Source: VRUE01 sp963730315
Lineage (GTDB): Bacteria > Actinomycetota > Thermoleophilia > Solirubrobacterales > 70-9
Direction of reading: 5' to 3'
DNA length: 64,000 nt
NCBI GenBank assembly: GCA_963730315.1
Contig: CAVSRD010000008.1
Coordinates: forward strand, 8,116 to 72,115
This document shows positions 33,505 through 40,655 of this stretch, one piece after another. Position 1 is the stretch's first letter. Each line of letters starts with the position of its first letter. The notes beneath the pieces are model-generated. The model saw only the letters and a program-made list of their open reading frames with translations. It did no database searches and had not been told where the DNA came from. The position numbers and the translations under genes were made by a program.

Positions 33505-36500
33505 ATGGGGATCCATCGTCGGCTGCCGAGGCTGCGCCGACCCCGTGACGCCGACGACGGGCTGCGCGGCTCCGGGGGTGACGGCCGGCGCGGGCAGGTG
33601 GCTGTGCTGCTGGCCGTCGTCCTCGCCTGCGCGGGACTGGGGATCGTCGGCCTCGGGGTCGAGGGCCGGCTCCAGCCGACCTCGCTGATCGTCGACGGCA
33701 CCGACTCGGCTCGCGGCCAGGCGCTGGCCGAGGCGCACTTCGGCAACTCCTCGCCGTTTGCGGTGCTGCTGCGCGGCCCGGCGGCGGCGATCGAACGCCA
33801 GGGGCCCGGCCTGGTGCGGGCGCTGCGCCGCGACCCGGAGGTAACCGTCGTCTCCCCTTGGGACCGCGGCGGGGTCGCCTACCTGCGGCCGGGGCCGCGG
33901 CGGGCGATCGTCCTGCTCGACTACCACCTTCCGCTGGGCAAGGCGATGCGCGAAACTGTGCCGGCGCTCGAACGGACGCTCCTGGCCCGGGTCCACCGGC
34001 CGCTGGAAGCGGTCCAATCTGGGTACGCGAGCGTATCTCGAGCGCTGCAGAGCGAATCGCTGGCGGCGACCGAGCGGGCCGAGCTGATCGCCGCCCCGCT
34101 GCTGCTGATCGTCCTCCTGCTGGTCTTCCGCTCGGTTCTCGCCGCGGCTATCCCGCTGGCGCTCGGCGCCCTCACCGTCCTCGCTGGCCGCGGCGTGCTC
34201 GTCCTGCTCGACTCGGTTACGACTATCGAAGCGCTGTCGCTCGTCGTCTGCACGATGATGGGCCTGGCGCTCGGCGTCGACTACTCGCTGTTCACCATCT
34301 CCCGCTTCCGCGAAGAGCTGGCCCGCGGGGCGCCGCCGGCCGCCGCTGCGCGCACCGCCCGCCGCACCGCCGGGCGCACCATAGCGGTCGCCGGCTCGAC
34401 CCTCTTCGCCTCGATCTTCCTTTCCGCCTTCCTCCAGCCCGGCACCCTGCTGCTTTCCCTGGCCGCGGCGCTGGTCGTCGTCACCCCGATCAGCGTCGCC
34501 CTCGCCGCCCTCGCCCTGCCCGCCCTGCTGGGGCTGCTCGGGCAGCGGATCGAGCTGGGGAGGATCGGTCGCGGCCGCGCCGGCCGCGCCGCGGCGGACG
34601 CCCCCAGGTCGCGCGTCGCCGCTGCGGCCGCCGTCGCGCTGCGCCGCCCCGCCCTGGCGGCGGCGCTGATCGCGGTCCCGCTCGTCCTCCTCACCCTGCC
34701 GGCGCTCAGCTTCAACACCGGCGCCCCGGGCTTCGACGAGCTGCCCGCCTCGAGCCCGGCCCGCCGCAGCGCCGAAGAGATCGCGCGCGCTGTCGGTCCC
34801 GGCTGGGACGCGCCCTTCGAGATCGTCGTCGCCACCCGCCGCGGCCCGATCACCACAGCGGCGCGGCTGCGGCTGCTCGCCCGCGCGCAGCGGCGCATCG
34901 CCGCCCTGCCCGGCGTGCGGGCGGTGATCGGGCCGGCGCCGATCGAGCGCGCCGTGCGGCCGCTGCGCGGCCTCGGGCGGCGGCTGGCCTCGACGGGCCG
35001 CGACGGGCCGGCGCAGCTCGCCCGCCTCGGCCCCGGCCTGCGCCGCGCAGCGCGCGCGGTCGGGCGGCTCCGCGGCGGACTGGCACGCGCCGCGGCCGGC
35101 AGCGGCCTGCTGGCCGAGGGTTCGGCGCGGGCCGGCGTTGGAGTGGGTCTGCTCGCCGCCGGCCTGAAGCGGGCCGCGACCGGGGGCGACCGGGCCGCGG
35201 CCGGGATCGCCCGCTTGCGGGCAGGCAGTGAACGCCTCGCCGCCGGCCAGCGCCGGGTCTCGGTCGGGACGCTCTCCCTGACCCTGGGGCTGCGCTCGCT
35301 CGTGCCGCGGATCCGCGGCGGCCAGCTGGCGCGGGCGCGCAAGCTGGCGCGGCGGCTCGAACGCGCCGCCGCCGCCGACCCGAGCCAGCGCCCGGCGGCC
35401 CGCGAAGCGCGCACCCTGGCCCGGGCGATCGCCGCCGGCCGCGACGAAGTGCGGCGGCTGCGCGAAACCGCCCGCCGGGTGAACGCCGGCGTCGACCGCC
35501 TCGTCCCCGGCGGTGAGCAGCTGGAAGCGGGCGTGCGGCGGCTCGACGAAGCCGCATCGGGGCTGGGCGCCGGCCTCGACCGCCTCGGCGCCGGCGCCGA
35601 GCGCCTCGCGGGCGGCCTCGTAGCCCTCCAGGGCGGCGCCACGGCGCTGCGGCGCGGCCTCGCCTCCGGCTACCGCCGCGCCTACGCCCTGCGGCGCGGC
35701 CTCCGCCGCGCCGGCGTGCGGGTCAGCGTCGTGGCGGCGCCCCTGCGCCGCGGTGCACGGGCGCTGCGGCGCGAATCGCCTCGCCTCTTCGACTCCGGCT
35801 ACTTCGTCCTCTCCGCCCTCGAAGGCGCGCCGCCCGTCCCCCGCGCGCTCGCCGCCGAGGCGGTGAACGTCGACCGCGGCGGCCAGGCGGCGCGGCTGCT
35901 GGTCGTCTCCACCGAGCCCTTCAACACGGCCGGCTCGCGCGCCGCCGGACGGCGCCTGCTCGCCGCCGCCCAGCGGCTTGGCCGCGAAGGCCGCCTGCAG
36001 GCCGGCCTCAGCGGCGGCGCCGCGATCCTCAACGACTACGCATCCGCCACCAGGGGGCGGCTGCCGCTGGTGATCGGCGCGATCGTTTTGATCACCTTCC
36101 TGATGCTGCTGGCGATCCTGCGGGCGCCGCTGCTCGTGGCGCTCGCGGTCGCGCTCAACCTCGTCTCGGTCGGCGCGGCGGTCGGCGCCGTCAGCCTGAT
36201 CTCCAAGCTGCCAGCCGGCTGGCCGCTCGGGGGGCATCCGTACATCGACACGGTCGGCGCGGCCGGGATCTTCGGAGTCACCTTCGGCCTCTCGATCGAC
36301 TACGCGGTCTTCCTCATTGCCCGCATGCGCGAGCGCTACGAGGTCGACGGCGACAACGCCGCGGCGATCTCCTACGGGCTGGAGAAGACGGCCGCGGTGA
36401 TCACCGGCGCGGCGGCGATCATGGCCGCGGTCTTCGTCAGCTTCGCCGCGGCGCCGATCGCCACCGTCAGCCAGCTCGGCGTCGGCCTCACCGTGGCTAT

Positions 36501-36660
36501 CCTGCTCGACGCGACTGTGGTGCGGATCGTTCTGCTGCCGGCGCTGATGCTGCTGCTGGGCGACAGGGTGTGGCGCGTGCCGCCGGCGCTGGAGCGCCTG
36601 TTGCCACGGCGTAGAATCGTCGCAGCGACGGGCAACGGCGCGGGGGAGCGCGCCCGATGA
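33505..36660 (+). CDS. MMPL/RND-family membrane transporter with a repeat-rich external domain
   Basis: 1051 residues. RND-type layout: helix at about 33-52, a first external domain, a helix bundle at about 195-345, a helix at about 390-405, a long second external region and a final helix bundle at about 845-1010. MMPL signatures are ALGVDYSLFTISRFREEL and FGLSIDYAVFLIARMRERYE (proton-relay Asp-Tyr). Residues ~495-750 are unusual: short repeats of the form LxxGxxRLAxG, as in YhgE/Pip-type proteins, predicted helical. It is probably a lipid or hydrophobic-compound exporter. The start follows GGAGCCGGGA. Confidence 0.92.
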   Translation: MGIHRRLPRLRRPRDADDGLRGSGGDGRRGQVAVLLAVVLACAGLGIVGLGVEGRLQPTSLIVDGTDSARGQALAEAHFGNSSPFAVLLRGPAAAIERQGPGLVRALRRDPEVTVVSPWDRGGVAYLRPGPRRAIVLLDYHLPLGKAMRETVPALERTLLARVHRPLEAVQSGYASVSRALQSESLAATERAELIAAPLLLIVLLLVFRSVLAAAIPLALGALTVLAGRGVLVLLDSVTTIEALSLVVCTMMGLALGVDYSLFTISRFREELARGAPPAAAARTARRTAGRTIAVAGSTLFASIFLSAFLQPGTLLLSLAAALVVVTPISVALAALALPALLGLLGQRIELGRIGRGRAGRAAADAPRSRVAAAAAVALRRPALAAALIAVPLVLLTLPALSFNTGAPGFDELPASSPARRSAEEIARAVGPGWDAPFEIVVATRRGPITTAARLRLLARAQRRIAALPGVRAVIGPAPIERAVRPLRGLGRRLASTGRDGPAQLARLGPGLRRAARAVGRLRGGLARAAAGSGLLAEGSARAGVGVGLLAAGLKRAATGGDRAAAGIARLRAGSERLAAGQRRVSVGTLSLTLGLRSLVPRIRGGQLARARKLARRLERAAAADPSQRPAAREARTLARAIAAGRDEVRRLRETARRVNAGVDRLVPGGEQLEAGVRRLDEAASGLGAGLDRLGAGAERLAGGLVALQGGATALRRGLASGYRRAYALRRGLRRAGVRVSVVAAPLRRGARALRRESPRLFDSGYFVLSALEGAPPVPRALAAEAVNVDRGGQAARLLVVSTEPFNTAGSRAAGRRLLAAAQRLGREGRLQAGLSGGAAILNDYASATRGRLPLVIGAIVLITFLMLLAILRAPLLVALAVALNLVSVGAAVGAVSLISKLPAGWPLGGHPYIDTVGAAGIFGVTFGLSIDYAVFLIARMRERYEVDGDNAAAISYGLEKTAAVITGAAAIMAAVFVSFAAAPIATVSQLGVGLTVAILLDATVVRIVLLPALMLLLGDRVWRVPPALERLLPRRRIVAATGNGAGERAR

Positions 36661-36682
36661 CAAGCGACAGCGAACGGGGAAG

Positions 36683-37201
36683 ATGCAGGCAGCGAGATCG
36701 AAGAGGCAGGTGAGCGGCCGGATCGTCGCGGCGGCGCTGGCTGCTCTGCTGGCGGCGGTCGCGGCACTACCGACCGCAGCCGGCGCCGGCGGAGCGCCTC
36801 AGCGTCCCGAGTACGTCGCCAAGCTGGAGCGCATCTGCAAGCCGCGGGCGCTGGCGACGCAGCGGGCGATGAACGGCGCCCGCGCCGACCTCTCCTCTGA
36901 ACGCCTGGCGGTCGCGGCGCGCAAGTTCGGCCGCGCCAGCCGAATCTTCGCCGCGACCGTGGAGCGGATCACCCCCGTGCCGCGCCCGCCGGCCGACGCC
37001 GACCAGCTGCGCAAGTGGTTTGCCTACCTGAACCACCAGGAGGCCTACCTGAAGAGGATCGTCGCGAACCTTCGGTCGGGGCGGGCGGTGCCGGCGCAGC
37101 GGCTCACCGCGCGCTTCATCCACAACGGCAACCTCGCCAACGACGTGGTGCTCGCCTTCGGCTTCAAATACTGCTCCTTCAAGTTCTCCAGATATGGCTG
37201 A
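36683..37201 (+). CDS. Secreted protein of unknown function
   Basis: 172 residues with a signal peptide (hydrophobic about 14-32, cleavage near AAGAGGA). The mature part is helical and basic and has two cysteines (ERICKPRAL and KYCSFKF) that could form a disulfide. I do not recognise the family. It follows the MMPL gene by 22 nt and overlaps the next secreted gene by 8 nt, which suggests one export-linked operon. A GTG at about 36711 is an alternative start. Confidence 0.7.
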   Translation: MQAARSKRQVSGRIVAAALAALLAAVAALPTAAGAGGAPQRPEYVAKLERICKPRALATQRAMNGARADLSSERLAVAARKFGRASRIFAATVERITPVPRPPADADQLRKWFAYLNHQEAYLKRIVANLRSGRAVPAQRLTARFIHNGNLANDVVLAFGFKYCSFKFSRYG

Positions 37202-38005
37202 GGCGGCGGTGAGGCGCCGCCCGTCCACCGTCGGTCTGATCGCCGCCGCACTGGCTGCGCTGGCGCTGCTCGCCGCGGGGCGGCCGGCCCGGCGCGGGGG
37301 GAGCGCAGGCAGCACGGCGACGTGATCGTCTCCCTCGACGGCGCCGTCTCGCCACTTCGCCTGCCGCGCGACCGAGTCGTCCCGATCGCCCTGCACCTCG
37401 CCGGCGGTCTTCGCACCGCCGACGGCTCGCTGCTGCCGCGGGTGACCACGGTGGAGATCGCCCTCCCCGCGCAGGGAGTCGTCTCCACCCAAGGCTTGCC
37501 GACCTGCTCGATGCAACGGCTGCGCTACGCGAAGCCCCCGGCAGCGCTCGCCGCCTGCCGGCCGGCGCTGGTCGGCCGCGGCAGCCTCGAAGCCAAGGTG
37601 CTGTTGCCGGGTCAGGGCCCGTTCACGATCCACGCCCGCCTGCTGCTCTTCAACGAGCGTGGGGCCGGCGGTCGGCAGGCGGTGTTGCTGCACGGCTACG
37701 CGCCCAGCCCCCCGATCGTGGTCGTCGTGCCTTTCGTCCTGCGGCACCTCCGCCGTGGCCTCGGCACCGCCCTGGTCGGGCGGCTGCCGTCGGCGCTGGG
37801 GCCCTGGCCCCGGTTCGCGCACTTCGAGATGACCCTGGCGCGTCGCTACCGCTACCGCGGCCGCCGGCGCAGCTTCCTCAGCGCCTCCTGTCCGATCCCC
37901 CCGCGCTTCACCGCCGGCTTCTTCAGCCTCGCTCGCTCCACCTACACGCTTGCCGGCGGCGGGCGCCTCGCGGTCGAAATCGTGCGCGGCTGCCGCGGCG
38001 CTTAA
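37194..38005 (+). pseudogene. Secreted protein gene split by a frameshift
   Basis: From ATG 37194 the frame encodes a good signal peptide (MAEAAVRRRPSTVGLIAAAL and a following Leu/Ala run) but stops at about 37325. The body (VSLDGAVSPLRLPRDRVVP through FLSASCPIPPRFTAGFFSLA) is in the frame one base back and has no signal peptide of its own. A missing base in the G-rich stretch at about 37275-37310 explains both. It may be a true mutation, a homopolymer sequencing error or, less likely, programmed slippage. The mature domain is beta-rich with paired cysteines, and I do not recognise it. Confidence 0.6.
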
Positions 38006-38100
38006 GGGGTATGGCGGTACGCACAAGGACGGCATGAGACCTGGAACTCCGCTCTGTACAGCGCGACGGCGCGACCAATCGCTGCTGGGTCGCCCTTGAA

Positions 38101-38120
38101 CGGTCTGTTAGCGTTCCGAA
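38101..38120. promoter_or_regulatory. Operator-like motif, site C
   Basis: CGGTCTGT-N4-GTTCCGAA lies 35-54 nt before the start of the HTH-less TetR-like gene. It is flanked by the inverted pair GAACG/CGTTC. The same CGGTCyGT-N4-GTTCy core occurs at 38686 and 42130, where it fills the spacer of promoters. It is probably a TetR-family binding site. Confidence 0.5.
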
Positions 38121-38154
38121 ACGGCGGGGTCGTGCGGCGAAGGCCCGCCAAGAG

Positions 38155-38625
38155 ATGGACGAGAGGACCGGCAGCTACAGCGAAGTGGGGGGCGGCGCCC
38201 AGCGCGAGCTCGCCGATCTGCGCGCCTTGGTCGCGCAGGCCTGCGGCACGCGCTCGGAGTGGCCGGACAAGGTGGCGGCCGGCGTCTACGCGGCGCTCGA
38301 CTTCGCCGTCGCCGATCCCGACCGCGCGCTCGCCCTGCTGGTCCGCGACGGCGAGCGGGGCGGCGCGGACCTGGCCTACCGCCAAACGGTCGATTGCCTC
38401 AGCGGCATGCTCGACGGGATCGTCCCCGCGGCGACGAGCCGGGCCGGCGGTCCCGCCGGCTCGGTCCAGGGCATCGCGATGATCGTCTCCGATCACCTGC
38501 GGGCCGATCGGGTCGACGGCCTCGGCCGGATCGGCCCGGCGCTGGTCCAGTTCGCCCTCCAGCCCTACCTCGGCTACGCCGAGGCAAAGCGCTGGACAGA
38601 TCGCTACGCCGCAGAGCCGCGGTAG
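38155..38625 (+). CDS. Stand-alone TetR C-terminal-domain protein lacking a DNA-binding domain
   Basis: 156 residues, all helical. The stretch EWPDKVAAGVYAALDFAVAD and the C-terminal LVQFALQPYLGYAEAKRW closely parallel DWPHAVRGTQEEMFTFGIGE and YVTLAPFLGAEEAF in the second unit of the tandem TetR protein encoded at 40656-41933. It therefore looks like a TetR ligand/dimer domain alone. The DNA upstream in frame shows no helix-turn-helix remnant. It could modulate the TetR protein by heterodimer formation or bind the same ligand. ATG 38155 follows AGAG. Confidence 0.65.
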   Translation: MDERTGSYSEVGGGAQRELADLRALVAQACGTRSEWPDKVAAGVYAALDFAVADPDRALALLVRDGERGGADLAYRQTVDCLSGMLDGIVPAATSRAGGPAGSVQGIAMIVSDHLRADRVDGLGRIGPALVQFALQPYLGYAEAKRWTDRYAAEPR

Positions 38626-38675
38626 GCCTGCGTACGCTCATTTCCCCTAGCCCATGGGCAACCCACGCGCTTGCT

Positions 38676-38704
38676 TTTCAAAGACGGTCCGTGTATGTTC
38701 TAAT
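38676..38704 (+). promoter_or_regulatory. Orphan sigma70-type promoter with operator motif, site A
   Basis: -35-like TTTCAA (38676-38681), a 17-nt spacer and -10 TCTAAT (38699-38704). The spacer contains GACGGTCCGTGTATGT, which matches the spacer of the strong promoter at 42121 at most positions. No protein gene follows on this strand before 42307. The transcript would run antisense into the 3' end of uppS or end at the hairpin near 38832-38861. Confidence 0.5.
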
Positions 38705-38710
38705 TGGATG

Positions 38711-38861
38711 ACCGCTACGGGTCGGCGGCGATCGACGTCGCCCGACTGCGGTCCGGCCGGCGCTCCGCGCCGGGCAGGGTCGTCCCGTTCGCTTCCCTGT
38801 TGCGGCACGACCCATCGGGCGCAGACGCTGTCCCCGGAAGCTTCCCACTTCTCGGGGGTTT
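38711..38861 (+). ncRNA. Candidate small RNA between the TetR-like gene and uppS
   Basis: The 247-nt stretch 38626-38872 has no convincing protein gene. After the promoter at 38676-38704 it holds a hairpin arm pair GGGTCGT (38777) / ACGACCC (38807). A second stem, CCCCG (38832) / CGGGG (38853), is followed by GTTT, which resembles a terminator. Together these would define a ~150-nt RNA. This is a structural inference only; the short frame starting near 38708 is an alternative but overlaps uppS and has poor codon structure. Confidence 0.25.
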
Positions 38862-38872
38862 GCGCCTGCGCT

Positions 38873-39544
38873 CTACGCCCGCTCGCGGTACTCCGCCAGC
38901 GCTGCCTCGAGGTCGGCGCGGGAGAAGTCCGGCCAGAGCCGCTCGCTGAAGACCAGCTCGGAGTGAGCCACCTGCCAGAGCAGGTAGTTGGAGAGGCGCT
39001 GCTCGCCGCCGGTGCGGATCAGCAGCTGCGGGTCGGCCATCTCCGGCGCGTACAGCCCGGCGCGGAACTGCTCCTCTCCGCCCCCCGCGAAACGGCGCGC
39101 CACCCGCACGATCTCCGCCCGCCCGCCGTAGTTGAAGGGGACGCAGAAGACCATCCGCTCGTTGCGCTCGGTCAGCTGCTCAGCCCGCTTCATCTTCTCC
39201 ACCAGGCTCTCGGGCACCGGTCGCCCACGCTCGCCGATGAATCGCAGCCGCACCCCTTCGGCATGCAGCTCCGGGGTGACTTGGTCGATGTACTCGGCCA
39301 GCAGCTCGATCAGGCCGCGCACCTCGTATGGCGAGCGCGCCCAGTTCTCGGTGGAGAAGGCGTAGACGGTCAGTTCGCGGATCCCCAGCTCGACCGCATC
39401 GCGCAGCCTGGCCCGCACGGTTTCGGCCCCGGCGCGGTGACCCGCCTGCACCGGCAGACTGCGGCGCTTCGCCCAGCGGCCGTTGCCGTCGGTGATTATC
39501 GCCAGGTGGCGCAGGTCGGCGCCCCCTGGCCGGCGCTCAGCCAC
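38873..39544 (-). CDS. uppS: Undecaprenyl diphosphate synthase family cis-prenyltransferase
   Basis: 223 residues, complete but compact. Cis-prenyltransferase motifs: HLAIITDGNGRWAKRR (catalytic Asp), GHRAGAETVR, VYAFSTENWARSPYEV, and the C-terminal LLIRTGGEQRLSNYLLWQ, HSELVF and LWPDF. It adds isoprene units in cis to an allylic diphosphate to make the lipid carrier for the cell wall, or a shorter cis-polyprenyl chain. The GTG start overlaps the stop of the terpene-synthase-like gene upstream by 8 nt, which suggests linked function. Confidence 0.94.
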   Translation of the reverse strand: MAERRPGGADLRHLAIITDGNGRWAKRRSLPVQAGHRAGAETVRARLRDAVELGIRELTVYAFSTENWARSPYEVRGLIELLAEYIDQVTPELHAEGVRLRFIGERGRPVPESLVEKMKRAEQLTERNERMVFCVPFNYGGRAEIVRVARRFAGGGEEQFRAGLYAPEMADPQLLIRTGGEQRLSNYLLWQVAHSELVFSERLWPDFSRADLEAALAEYRERA

Positions 39545-40628
39545 GGTGCCGCACCTGCATCGCGGCGAGCGCCAGGCGCGCCGTCCCCCCCACGGCTTCG
39601 AGCATGCGGCGGCGGATCGGCGCGGCGTAGTCGTCGTGGGCAGCGGGGGAGCTGAGGTACAGGGCTGCGACGCCGGCCAGGATCGCGGCGTGGCGCCGCC
39701 GGTGGCGCAGCCTTGCGTTCGCGCTGCGGGCGCGGCCGGCGAGCAGCGCGAGGCGCTCCGCGGCCTCCGCGGGACCTGCGTAGTAGGCGAGGTAGCTGTG
39801 CTGGCCGGCTGCCCGGTCCGCCTCGCGGTCGACCAGGTCGTCGAGCAGCACGGTGAGGGCGCCAACGGGTGGGAAGTAGGCGCTGTCGATCGCCTCCGCC
39901 TCGGCGCCGCCGCTTCGCTCGTCGGCCGCGGCGGCGACCAGCGCGTGCGTCGCGACCGAGGAGCTGGCGCCGGCGGCGATCTCCCACCAGAGGTACGCCG
40001 GAGGGCCCTGCGGCTGCGCCGCCGCCGGGTCGGCAGGCAGAGCCAGCCCTTCCGCCCAGGCCCGCAGCCGCGCCCCGCCGTCCTCGCCTGCGGCGTGCGT
40101 GTGGGACTGCCCTTCGCCGCAGCGCCGCGCCGCCCGTCGTGCCGCCGGCAGCGCCGCCTCGCGGCCCGGCAGCGCCGCCACCTCGTTTCGGCAGGTGTCG
40201 ACCAGCGCCGCCAGGTAACCGCCGTCATCGTGTTGCGGGAAGCGCCCGTACCAGGGCGAGCGCTCCCCACCCGGGTCGAGCGCCTCCGGCAGCGCCTCGT
40301 GCAGTGTCAGGCCGGCGGCCAGCGGGTCCTCCAGCGGCCGCTCGCCGAGCGTGTCGAGGTAGTCGACCGCGGTTTGCAGCGCCGTCATCGCCCGCAGCGC
40401 CCCGGCCCGCTCCGCCCGCGGCGCCAGCAGGGCGAAGACCCCGGTCGCCTCGGCGTTGGCGGCCTTGCCGCGCAGCGCCGCCAGCGCCGCCTCGCGCAGC
40501 GCCGGGTCGGGGATCGCTGCCGCCTCGCCCACCCAGCGGCGCTGCTCGGCCCGCACGCGGGGCACGACGGAGCCCCGGTGGACTACCAGTGCCCAGCCCA
40601 GCGCCGCCGCCTCGTCCGCCAGCGCCAT
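39537..40628 (-). CDS. DUF2600 (tetraprenyl-beta-curcumene synthase, YtpB-like) terpene synthase
   Basis: 363 residues, all-helical. Family marks seen are VVPRVRAEQRRWVGEAAAIP near the start, the Asp-rich TALQTAVDYLDTLGE, HDDGGYLAALVDTCRNEVAALPG and the late VGALTVLLDDLVDREAD. YtpB in Bacillus cyclises linear long-chain prenyl diphosphates into sesquarterpenes. The direct coupling to a cis-prenyltransferase suggests that the prenyl substrate is made next door. The product is unknown. It lies 27 nt downstream of the tandem TetR gene, probably in one operon. Confidence 0.85.
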   Translation of the reverse strand: MALADEAAALGWALVVHRGSVVPRVRAEQRRWVGEAAAIPDPALREAALAALRGKAANAEATGVFALLAPRAERAGALRAMTALQTAVDYLDTLGERPLEDPLAAGLTLHEALPEALDPGGERSPWYGRFPQHDDGGYLAALVDTCRNEVAALPGREAALPAARRAARRCGEGQSHTHAAGEDGGARLRAWAEGLALPADPAAAQPQGPPAYLWWEIAAGASSSVATHALVAAAADERSGGAEAEAIDSAYFPPVGALTVLLDDLVDREADRAAGQHSYLAYYAGPAEAAERLALLAGRARSANARLRHRRRHAAILAGVAALYLSSPAAHDDYAAPIRRRMLEAVGGTARLALAAMQVRHRG

Positions 40629-40655
40629 CGTTGTCCCCGTGCCTCCGGCCGGCGC

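Noticed and set aside
33379..36663. A 1094-residue minus-strand frame opposite the MMPL gene
   Set aside because: Antisense shadow of the Ala/Arg-rich transporter; no recognisable domain and no plausible start signal.
38704..38949. A short plus-strand frame (81 codons) downstream of promoter site A
   Set aside because: It overlaps the uppS 3' end, is Arg/Gly/Pro-rich, lacks a ribosome-binding site and resembles no protein. A non-coding transcript is the better explanation if the promoter is real.
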